This document shows positions 7,622-14,274 of a stretch of 26,177 nucleotides of DNA, piece by piece. Source of the DNA: VRUB01 sp046758085 (lineage in GTDB: Bacteria; Pseudomonadota; Gammaproteobacteria; Acidiferrobacterales; SPGG2); assembly GCA_046758085.1 (NCBI GenBank), contig JBHHZP010000039.1, positions 1 to 26,177 of the forward strand, written 5' to 3'. The position numbers and the translations under genes are program-made. Every line of letters begins with the position of its first letter. The stretch's first letter is position 1. A model generated the notes under the pieces. The model saw only the letters and a list, made by a program, of their open reading frames with translations, made no database searches and was not told where the DNA came from.

Positions 7622-9493
7622 ATGGGCAATCTGAGTGCCGGTGTGCAAGGCAAGAGGCCACCGGTCGACTTACTTGAAGAACGCGACGCGTTGAGTCGCG
7701 CGCTGTTATCCGCCTCCGCCAGCCTGGCGCAGGCCCAAGATCCCGAAGCGATTTTACGATCCGCGTGCGACGGGCTCATCACGGCCTCCCCGCGCATTCG
7801 GCTTGCCTCGATGTACTTTGGAGAGCTGGACGACGTAACGGCGCGCCCGACCTATGCCGTCGGCCCGGCCCGCGCCTGCGCCCACGAGGTCTGGTGGGGC
7901 GGTGGGCGGCGGACGCACGCTACGCCAGGGCAGGATAAATTGAGCTCGAGTCGCCCCGTGATAGCGAATATCCGTTCTGACGCGATGCTCGTTCCAGGAC
8001 GCGAGCGCGCGCTGGAGAATCAACTCGAGACCTGCGTATGCCTGCCTTTCGGCAAAGTGGATTCGGGTGAGCAGGGCCTGTTGGTCGCCTACGCGGATCA
8101 GCCGGGCTATTTTGAGCGCGTCGGCCTGGATTCATTCCTGGCCTTTGCGCGACTGGCGCGCGTGGCCTTGGCGCAAGCGGCAGCGCGCAAACAGTTGCGC
8201 GATCTGGCGACCATCGACTCGCTGACGGGGTTGCTCAATCGTGGCGCCTTGCAGAAAATCCTGGAACGCGAACACGCGCAATCGCAGCGCCACGGTCGTC
8301 CCTACAGCATGCTGTTGCTGGATGTGGACTGTTTCAAGCGAGTCAACGACACCTACGGCCATAGTGCCGGTGACAAGGTTCTCGCCACTGTTGCCGGAAT
8401 TACGCAGCGTTGCTTGCGCGAAGGAGATTGGGTGGGGCGTTGGGGTGGTGATGAGTTTTTGTGCTTGTTGCCGGACTCGGACGACGAGCAGGGGGCGTTG
8501 ATTGCCGAACGCGTGCGCCAGCACGTGGCCGAAGCGCCCGTTGACGCCGATGGGCGTCGAATTCCAATAAGCATCAGTGTCGGGCTTGCGCATTATCCTC
8601 ACGCGGGCGACCGGCTCGATATTGTTCTGACGAGTGCCGATGCGGCCCTGTACGGCGCCAAGCGCCGAGGCCGCAACCGTGTTGTCAGCAGCAGCCGCGA
8701 GGCGCGCGGAATGTCTTCCATTGCGGGTCAGCTCGACTTGGCGCTGCAGTCGGATCGCTTGCACCCGGTCTATCAATCGATAGTGGAACTCCGGAGCGGC
8801 CGTGTGGTGGCCGAGGAGGCGCTAGCGCGTATCCGACTGCCGGACGGCGGCTCGCTGAGTGCGGGCAGCTTCGTTCAGACCGCCAGCCAGCTGCGCATGC
8901 TGCGGCGCATCGACAGTCACATCATGCGTGCCGCGGTGGAACGCTGGTTACGGCAGTCATCTTTGGCACAGCCGCGTGCGTGTTTTATCAACGTGTCATC
9001 GGACTTGTTACGCCACCCCGAGCTCGTGGATGATGTACTGGAGTCAGTCTCGGCGGCGGCGAGCGATGGCAACGGGCAACAGCGATCGGCCACTCCGCTC
9101 ATCATGGAGATCACCGAATGGGAGTTTCTCAATAACGCGCGCGAGGTACGACAGATCCTGGGTCCGTTTTTGGATCAGGGTATTCGCCTGGCGATTGATG
9201 ATTTTGGCAGCGGCCAGTCCTCGTTTCAGTACCTCACAGACTTGCCGGTGTCCTACGTGAAGATTGACGGCGAGCTCGTGCGCCGGGTGTCGCGAGAAAC
9301 GCGGGTGCGCGCCATCTTGCGAGGTATCCGGGACATTGCCGCGGACCTAAACGTGACCACGGTGGCCGAATGGGTGGAAGACCAGGCCACTGGCGCCCTG
9401 CTGCAAGAGCTCGGTATTGATTGGGGACAGGGTTATTACTTTGGGCGTCCCCAACGCCAGGAAACCCGGGATAATGTTCTGAGCATCCGTTGA
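7622..9493 (+). CDS. GAF-like/GGDEF/EAL cyclic-di-GMP signalling protein (soluble)
   Basis: A 623-residue cytoplasmic protein. Residues about 20-190 look like a GAF sensor domain (a GAF-style CLPFG segment, LVAYADQPGYF, and a terminal helix). It is followed by a diguanylate cyclase domain with an intact GGDEF at 275-279 and an inhibitory I-site RxxD (REGD) five residues before it. The EAL domain follows (E399-A400-L401) with the expected catalytic landmarks: FINVS, MEITEW, IDDFGSGQSS, VKID and GxxxxQGYYFG. Both domains therefore look competent, so the protein may be bifunctional. The ATG at 7622 follows AAGG at 10 nt. No transmembrane segment is seen. SixA follows after a single nucleotide, so the two are co-transcribed. 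Confidence 0.93.
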   Translation: MGNLSAGVQGKRPPVDLLEERDALSRALLSASASLAQAQDPEAILRSACDGLITASPRIRLASMYFGELDDVTARPTYAVGPARACAHEVWWGGGRRTHATPGQDKLSSSRPVIANIRSDAMLVPGRERALENQLETCVCLPFGKVDSGEQGLLVAYADQPGYFERVGLDSFLAFARLARVALAQAAARKQLRDLATIDSLTGLLNRGALQKILEREHAQSQRHGRPYSMLLLDVDCFKRVNDTYGHSAGDKVLATVAGITQRCLREGDWVGRWGGDEFLCLLPDSDDEQGALIAERVRQHVAEAPVDADGRRIPISISVGLAHYPHAGDRLDIVLTSADAALYGAKRRGRNRVVSSSREARGMSSIAGQLDLALQSDRLHPVYQSIVELRSGRVVAEEALARIRLPDGGSLSAGSFVQTASQLRMLRRIDSHIMRAAVERWLRQSSLAQPRACFINVSSDLLRHPELVDDVLESVSAAASDGNGQQRSATPLIMEITEWEFLNNAREVRQILGPFLDQGIRLAIDDFGSGQSSFQYLTDLPVSYVKIDGELVRRVSRETRVRAILRGIRDIAADLNVTTVAEWVEDQATGALLQELGIDWGQGYYFGRPQRQETRDNVLSIR

Positions 9494-9494
9494 G

Positions 9495-9968
9495 ATGAGG
9501 TGCTACCTCGTTCAGCACGGCGATGCGCTACCCAAAGACGTAGATCCGGACCGAGCGCTCAGCGCTGCGGGACGCGCCGACGTGGAACGGTTGGCGGTGT
9601 TTCTGAAAAATCCCGATCGCGCCGTTACGCGCATTATGCACAGCGGCAAGATACGCGCCCACCAGAGCGCCGAGATACTGGCCACGACGGTGGCTCCCGG
9701 CGTCGCGGTTGAAGCGATTACCGGAATCGATCCCCTCGATGACCCTGAGCCGTTAGCGCGGCAGCTCATGAGCTGGAGCGATGATGCAATCATTGTGGGC
9801 CACCTGCCGTTTCTAGGAAAACTGGTATCGAGCCTGGTTGCGGGTGACCCGGGTGTTAATCTCGTGAGCTTCCTTCCGGGCAGTGTAGTTTGTCTGGAGC
9901 GCTCCGATGACAGCTGGACCATTGTCTGGATGGTGCGGCCGGAGTTGCTGAACCGCAGTAGCGAGTAG
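9495..9968 (+). CDS. sixA: SixA-type phosphohistidine phosphatase
   Basis: A 157-residue histidine-phosphatase-superfamily protein of SixA size. The phosphate-acceptor motif is QHG (H8) rather than the more common RHG; a QHG variant is, as far as I know, common in SixA proteins. The second active-site histidine is in VGHLPFLG (H103), and R54 in HSGKIRAHQSAE completes the pocket. SixA proteins dephosphorylate phosphohistidine on HPt domains or phosphotransferase-system carriers; no such partner is visible here. The start lies one base after the stop of the GGDEF/EAL gene, so translation is probably coupled. The stop is 4 nt before a 329-bp structured repeat. Confidence 0.88.
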   Translation: MRCYLVQHGDALPKDVDPDRALSAAGRADVERLAVFLKNPDRAVTRIMHSGKIRAHQSAEILATTVAPGVAVEAITGIDPLDDPEPLARQLMSWSDDAIIVGHLPFLGKLVSSLVAGDPGVNLVSFLPGSVVCLERSDDSWTIVWMVRPELLNRSSE

Positions 9969-10100
9969 CCTCAATATTTCACCGCTGAGGACGCAGAGAA
10001 AAGAAGGTCAAGCGGTTTTGGTCTGATCTCGAAGGGGCCGCGGGGTCACACTTTGCATCGCGGGTCGGTTGCCACAGGAGGTGTTTAACGATTTGTTCCC

Positions 10101-10187
10101 GCGGTAACTGCTCCCCGCGTTACTCTAGCTCGGCAACCGCTCCCGGCGTTGCTCTACCGCGGCAACTGCTCCCTGCGTTGCCCTAGC
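10101..10187 (+). repeat. Three 29-nt tandem hairpin units (copy 1)
   Basis: Three units start at exactly 29-nt intervals. Each has a 5-bp stem: GTAAC/GTTAC (10104-10108 with 10119-10123), GCAAC/GTTGC (10133-10137 with 10148-10152) and GCAAC/GTTGC (10162-10166 with 10177-10181). Inside each stem is one unpaired pyrimidine, then a GC/GC pair of base pairs, then a five-base TCCCN loop. The second stem pair changes from T-A to C-G while pairing is kept, which is a compensatory change between units. Confidence 0.88.
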
Positions 10188-10196
10188 TCCTGCGTC

Positions 10197-10265
10197 CCTG
10201 CAGTCGTCCTGCATTCCTGTAGTCGTCCTGCATCCCTGTAGTCGTCCTACGTCCATGTAGTCGTC
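10197..10265 (+). repeat. 19-nt tandem array, 3.6 units (copy 1)
   Basis: Units begin at 10197, 10216 and 10235, with a 12-nt partial unit at 10254; the typical unit is CCTGTAGTCGTCCTGCATC. Each full unit can fold as a 5-bp stem around a TCGTC loop: TGCAG/CTGCA, TGTAG/CTGCA (with a G-U) and TGTAG/CTACG. Copy 2 of the element has one unit fewer. Confidence 0.9.
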
Positions 10266-10301
10266 TGCGCTCTGTGGTGTGAGTTCATGCAATATTAGCG
10301 C

Positions 10302-10567
10302 CAGTTGCGCGTGACAAGCAATCGAGCGAGGCGGTGTTTTACCTCGCTACTAGCTATTAATACAAGATACCCACCGGTCGTCATCGACAACCTCGGCATT
10401 ACGAGGCTAACGGCCTTCGCGGCGACGCGCGCCGATGCCGATACTGTGATGGTCTACCTCCGTGTTTGCTCGCGTCGAGGCCGGCACAGTAAACTTAATA
10501 ACGAGTTGTGATTTTTGTCTGCATGGTATCGCGCCTGGGCTTTACAGTTGCAGGAGGAGGACAGGGT
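10302..10567. other. Spacer between repeat copy 1 and DUF3108 gene
   Basis: A 266-bp stretch after the repeat. It holds an open frame (TTG at 10305 to 10511) with no recognisable domain or ribosome binding site, which I regard as chance. A strong AGGAGGAGG at 10552-10560 serves the DUF3108 gene. A promoter for that gene should lie here, but I see no clear consensus. Confidence 0.4.
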
Positions 10568-11527
10568 TTGTGTTGTATGAAGTCAAGGGACAGGAGCGGA
10601 ACTGGCGTGTGTGGCGACTGGCACGAGCGGGCCGGTCACTGTAATCGCATCGGTGTACGACCGCCCGCCATTCACCGTCCGCGTTGGATCGGGCCGGTGG
10701 CAGCGGTGCTGATCAGCGCACTGGCACCCGTAGCGCATGCCGCTGACTATGAAAACGGGGCAGATTGCCCCGACACAGTCCCGCAGCCTCGCACAGTCGC
10801 CTTTGACGAGGTCTACCGCGGCATGCCGTTCCAGCCGGGCGAGCGCGCGACCTACACCGTAAGTTACCTGGGGATGCTCGCTGGTCTCGGGATATTGGAA
10901 GTTGCGCCACCGCGAGAGAATCAGGGAGGCTGGTACCGCGTGTTCCGCGCCCGCGCCCGCACCGGTGAGTGGTTCAAGCGCATCTACGAAGGCCATGCCT
11001 CGCTGCGGGTGCTCTCTCGACCGTGGGATTTTGGCGCTCATGAGTCTTCGCTGGAGCAGGAAAAACGGTCCCTATTCTCCCGGCGCAAGACCAAGCAACG
11101 CGTTATCGATTTCAAGCAAGAGCAGTGTAAGGTGGTTGCGTACACCCGACGCTCGGGCGAGCCAGAGAAGAACGAAGAGTATGCCTTGTCCTACGGCGCA
11201 ATGGACGCGCTTACCGCCGTATATTTCCTGCGGACTCAGCAGTTCGAGATCGGCAAGCCCGTGCGCATACCGCTTTACTATGAAGACAAGAACCTGTGGC
11301 TGGAAGTCAATCTGCTCGGTGTCGAAACACTTAGGGTGCCCGCCGGGACGTTCGCGGCTGCGAAGCTTCGGCTACGCACCTATTTCGGTGATAAGCCGAC
11401 CGGAAAAAGGGGTATGGACATGTGGATCGCATCGATGCATCCGAACCGGCCAGTGCTCAAAGCGAAATCGGGTAGTCTCGACGTGCGACTGCGAGAGTTT
11501 GTGGCTGGCACTCGGCAGCAATCTTAA
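10568..11527 (+). CDS. DUF3108 family secreted protein
   Basis: A protein of about 319 residues with a DUF3108 domain over most of its length (PGERATYTVSYLGMLAGLG, later GAMDALTAVYFLR, LGVETLRVPAGTF and the final DMWIAS...PVLKA segment). It has a signal peptide (GPVAAVLISALAPVAHAA), so it should act in the periplasm or at the outer membrane; the function of the family is unknown. The start is uncertain. A TTG at 10568 lies 7 nt after AGGAGG and has the best spacing; the ATG at 10577 is 16 nt from it. In either case an unusually long, cysteine-containing stretch of 30 or more residues precedes the hydrophobic part of the signal peptide. The next gene is convergent. Confidence 0.82.
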   Translation: MCCMKSRDRSGTGVCGDWHERAGHCNRIGVRPPAIHRPRWIGPVAAVLISALAPVAHAADYENGADCPDTVPQPRTVAFDEVYRGMPFQPGERATYTVSYLGMLAGLGILEVAPPRENQGGWYRVFRARARTGEWFKRIYEGHASLRVLSRPWDFGAHESSLEQEKRSLFSRRKTKQRVIDFKQEQCKVVAYTRRSGEPEKNEEYALSYGAMDALTAVYFLRTQQFEIGKPVRIPLYYEDKNLWLEVNLLGVETLRVPAGTFAAAKLRLRTYFGDKPTGKRGMDMWIASMHPNRPVLKAKSGSLDVRLREFVAGTRQQS

Positions 11528-11549
11528 AAAGCACTGGTCCCATACGCTT

Positions 11550-11583
11550 CTGCCGTGCGCAGCCACGCACTGCGAAACGGCAG
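11550..11583. terminator. Bipartite hairpin between convergent genes
   Basis: CTGCCGT (11550-11556) pairs with ACGGCAG (11577-11583). An inner CGCAG (11558-11562) pairs with CTGCG (11570-11574) around a 7-nt loop, giving 12 base pairs in two stacked parts. It sits 22 nt after the DUF3108 stop and 19 nt from the end of the convergent membrane-protein gene. Its position fits a bidirectional terminator, but there is no T-tract on either side. Confidence 0.42.
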
Positions 11584-11602
11584 CGTGTCATCCCTCGTTC
11601 AG

Positions 11603-12721
11603 CTACGGTATCGTAACGGCGCGATCGAATCGGGGTTTGTCTTCGAACACGGGCTCGAGCAGCTTGGCGACGGCGAGACATTCGAGCCCGAAAGGAAGGT
11701 AACCCGCGTAACCCAACAATGGCATGTGAAAGATTTCAAATGCATGCACGAAGGGCACCGAGTACTCCCAGTGTGTCAGGCTTTTATAATTCCATAACTC
11801 CCAGAGAATGCCACAGACGAGCCCCGCGAGCGCAGCCTGCCATAGTCCACGCCAATCGCCTCGCGCCGGGGCGTCCACAATAGTCTTCTGCCGCAGCAGG
11901 ACCTGTAATGCGGTAATGAGCAGCAGTGGCGCCAACCACAGCAGCGAGAATAAATGATCTGGCCAAATACCGATTACACCAAGCCCGAATGCGGCAACCA
12001 GCAATGCGATCCAGGCGGTCCACCGCGAGCGCAGCATGGGAGCGGGTCGGACACACTCCAGACCGCAGCTCAAGCGAGGAAAGGACGCCAGCCATTCACG
12101 CGTACCCAGCACGGCAGGCAACACGGTGGCGAATGGAAGCGTCGCCTGCCAGAAATATTGCCAGGGATCGTCCGTGCTGGCCCCGACGTAATACCAGTTC
12201 TGGACAAAGCGGTTTAGATACTCAAAGAACCACCAAAAGGCGGCACTGAGCGGGAATAGCGATAAGAAATAACCCGTGCGATCGCGCAGCATGCAGCGAC
12301 CCGTGCGCTTCATGCTCAGTGCATTGATAAGCACGATGTAGCCCAGCCAGATCGGGCTGAAGGTGAACGTCTGCAAGGGTGCGAACCTGGCGAACCGGTT
12401 CCACGCCAGCCACCAGGCCAGTACGAGAAAGGCGCCGCCCAGCCAGCCCCACCAGGGCAAGCGCGCTGAACGCGTTGCTCTTTGCTGATAACGGCCGGCG
12501 CAACGCACGACCCGCACAACAATCGGCGTCACTGCGGCGGTCGTCATCAGCGCGATCGCAGCCAAGGCCCACCAGGAAAATGGTGCATGGACCACTCTCG
12601 CGGTTTGTGGTGGAAACACGAGATAAGGCACGAGCGCTTTGTCTGCAAGGGTGAGGCCCAGAAGCGGTAGTCCGACCAGCATCAGCGCCAGCGGGACAAA
12701 CAGGATAAGAAATCTTTTCAA
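11603..12721 (-). CDS. Polytopic membrane protein of unknown function
   Basis: A 372-residue integral membrane protein that I do not recognise. Hydrophobicity suggests about eight to ten transmembrane helices, starting with an N-terminal one (FLILFVPLALMLVGLPLLGLTLA). Aromatic residues are strikingly frequent, with clusters such as WWLAWNRF and AAFWWFFEYLNRFVQNWYY. The C-terminal block HWEYSVPFVHAFEIFHMPLLGYAGYLPFG has the look of a conserved signature, with charged residues (E, H) beside membrane helices that could bind a metal or a lipid-like substrate; this is speculation. The ATG at 12721 starts directly with a basic residue and the first helix. It is 85 nt downstream of the fructosamine-kinase gene on the same strand and may be co-transcribed with it. 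Confidence 0.75.
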   Translation of the reverse strand: MKRFLILFVPLALMLVGLPLLGLTLADKALVPYLVFPPQTARVVHAPFSWWALAAIALMTTAAVTPIVVRVVRCAGRYQQRATRSARLPWWGWLGGAFLVLAWWLAWNRFARFAPLQTFTFSPIWLGYIVLINALSMKRTGRCMLRDRTGYFLSLFPLSAAFWWFFEYLNRFVQNWYYVGASTDDPWQYFWQATLPFATVLPAVLGTREWLASFPRLSCGLECVRPAPMLRSRWTAWIALLVAAFGLGVIGIWPDHLFSLLWLAPLLLITALQVLLRQKTIVDAPARGDWRGLWQAALAGLVCGILWELWNYKSLTHWEYSVPFVHAFEIFHMPLLGYAGYLPFGLECLAVAKLLEPVFEDKPRFDRAVTIP

Positions 12722-12806
12722 GGATGGAAGCCCGAAGCCGGCAATCGTCGTGCGTGGACTGCGAGGGGGGTAGGAGCGGCCAGGTGCGGACCAACTCGTG
12801 ACCCGT

Positions 12807-13691
12807 TCAACGAATCTCGCTCAAGAGTGTGTCGATCATGCGCTCGGCCTGCGATCCGTAGCCACCGCCGAACAGGTTGAGATGATTCAAGATATGATAA
12901 AGATTATACAATGTCTTGCGTATGCCGTAGCCCTGATCCAGCGGGTATGCATCCCGGTAGGCGTGGTAGAAACCTGCGGTAAACCCACCGAACAGTTCCG
13001 TCATCGCCAGGTCCGCCTCGCGGTCACCATAGTAGACGGCCGGATCGAAAAGGACAGGCTGTCCATCCTGGTCGGTGATGTAATTTCCCGCCCATAGATC
13101 GCCATGTAACAGTGACGGTTGCGGCGTGTAGCCAGGAAAGAAGGCGCCCACCTTGTCCAGCAGCGCGTCCCCCTTGCGCTGCAGGCGGCCCCGGTATCCT
13201 TTGTGCGCCGCGAGCTCGAGTTGAAATCCAAGCCGATGCGTTCGCCAAAAATCGATCCAGTCGCGTGAAGCTGTGTTCACCTGGGGTGTCGAGCCGATGG
13301 TGTTGTCCCTGTGCCAGCCGTAGTGCTCTGCGGTGAATCGGTGCAATTGCGCCAGATCTTGGCCGAAGCTCGCCATGCTGTGTGCACTGCTGGCGCCTTC
13401 GTCAACCCACTCCAGCACCAGGTAGGCGTGAGTACCCGCCGTTCCCCAACAAATAGGGCGCGGGACGCGAATTGCGTCCACGCGAGCGAATTCCTTCAGC
13501 CCGGCAAACTCTGCCTCAAACATATCCGCTTTGGACGCATCATTGAGCTTTACGAAGTACCTTTGCCCGTTACCTTCCAGCGCCGCGGCGGAGTTAATGC
13601 AACCCCCGCCAATGGAACGTTGCGCACGCAACGCGAATGGCTTGGCCGTTGCTGTGGCAATTTCATCGGCGATCTTTGACCATACCGTCAT
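12807..13691 (-). CDS. Fructosamine kinase family protein
   Basis: A 294-residue kinase of the fructosamine-3-kinase/ketosamine-kinase family, close to the usual bacterial length. Visible landmarks are the nucleotide-binding N-lobe (GGGCINSA near 28-35, then RYFVKLN with the ATP-binding lysine at 48), the catalytic loop LLHGDLWAGN (HGD at 196-198), the metal-binding DPAVYYGDREAD (D216; 223-227), and a C-terminal helix with LYHILNHLNLFGGGY. The family phosphorylates ketosamines on proteins or small molecules, which leads to deglycation. Whether this bacterial member acts on proteins is not known. It is read away from a 583-bp leader region that contains several hairpins. Confidence 0.92.
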   Translation of the reverse strand: MTVWSKIADEIATATAKPFALRAQRSIGGGCINSAAALEGNGQRYFVKLNDASKADMFEAEFAGLKEFARVDAIRVPRPICWGTAGTHAYLVLEWVDEGASSAHSMASFGQDLAQLHRFTAEHYGWHRDNTIGSTPQVNTASRDWIDFWRTHRLGFQLELAAHKGYRGRLQRKGDALLDKVGAFFPGYTPQPSLLHGDLWAGNYITDQDGQPVLFDPAVYYGDREADLAMTELFGGFTAGFYHAYRDAYPLDQGYGIRKTLYNLYHILNHLNLFGGGYGSQAERMIDTLLSEIR

Positions 13692-14274
13692 CGGTCATCA
13701 CCCGCACAGGACCAAGCAGACGCGGAACAAGACCATGCCAGCCTTGTTTAACGCACCAACCGGGTTTCCCGGTTTTTGCCTGGCGCCATTTTTCAAGAAA
13801 TTGTGTACAGGGATAATTCGGGGCATCCCCGTGCACGGTACCCAACGGCTCGCTGAAAAGCCGTTTTCGTCCAGCTATTACGTTAATGTCGGTTAAGCCA
13901 CTTAGTAACCGCTCATACCAACAGCGTAACCCCTGCCCGGACGCGCCCGCTCGCGCGCGACGGGATTAGCGACCGACCCACCCAATGTTATCGAAAATGA
14001 GGTACCCCGACAGTCGTCCCCGCCCGGTTCTCATGCAAGCTATTGATCTGGGCTCCTTTTCTCATTGTGGAATAGTCCTTGCAGGAATGCGCTCAATAGC
14101 GATTTCTGAATCAAATTGGGGTGAATTAAGGGCGAACCGGCATCGATGCCCGCCCGACGCGCCACTGAGCGTGGCGCCAGGGGGCCTTAGTGCCGTCGCA
14201 CGTCACTGTGTCGGCACGGCTGGACCATTGTGCCGCAGGCGCCGTGACCCGAGAGACGATCGAGAGGCGGCGTC
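13692..14274. other. Divergent intergenic region with hairpin cluster
   Basis: A 583-bp region between the fructosamine-kinase gene and the divergent GGDEF/EAL gene. The kinase-proximal part holds three short hairpins within 110 bp (13758-13774, 13819-13831 and 13844-13865), annotated separately or in the findings. A minus-strand frame across them, open from about 13910 to 13663, has only a TTG start and no recognisable domain. The remaining 400 bp show no gene, RNA or clear promoter that I can support. Confidence 0.45.
13758..13777 (+). terminator. Terminator-like hairpin with T-run
   Basis: AACCGGG (13758-13764) and CCCGGTT (13768-13774) form a perfect 7-bp stem with a 3-nt TTT loop, and the stem runs into TTTTT. 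This is the shape of a small intrinsic terminator for plus-strand transcription. No plus-strand gene ends nearby, however, so it would stop antisense transcripts coming from the kinase gene. Alternatively it is a fold in the leader of the minus-strand kinase mRNA. Confidence 0.35.

Larger units (their letters stand above)
9973..10301 (+). repeat. Structured inverted repeat, copy 1
   Basis: A non-coding element of about 329 bp whose reverse complement reappears at 20392-20719. From about 10041 to 10213 the two copies are identical over roughly 173 bases; the flanking parts differ by small indels and substitutions. The element starts 4 nt after the sixA stop. Its left end carries a TTCACCGCTGAGGACGCAGAG-like stretch of a kind I recall from many proteobacterial intergenic repeats. 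It contains two internal arrays: three 29-nt hairpin units (10101-10187) and a 19-nt tandem array (10197-10265). The ends share an imperfect inverted AATATTTCA/AATATTGCA. No open frame of note is present, so it is probably a non-autonomous mobile or RNA-forming element. Confidence 0.92.

Noticed and set aside
10101..10265. CRISPR array
   Set aside because: Units are only 29 and 19 nt long and directly adjacent, without unique spacers, and no cas genes are nearby.
9973..10301. Insertion sequence
   Set aside because: No transposase frame is present, and the terminal inverted repeats are short and imperfect with no clear target duplication. Only a non-autonomous element is possible.
10305..10511. 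A 68-codon frame after repeat copy 1
   Set aside because: It starts with TTG, lacks a ribosome binding site and shows no recognisable family.
13663..13845. A 60-codon minus-strand frame upstream of the fructosamine kinase
   Set aside because: The only start is TTG; the frame crosses three hairpins and overlaps the kinase start. Its tryptophan- and glycine-containing translation looks less random than most shadows, but I find no family to support it.
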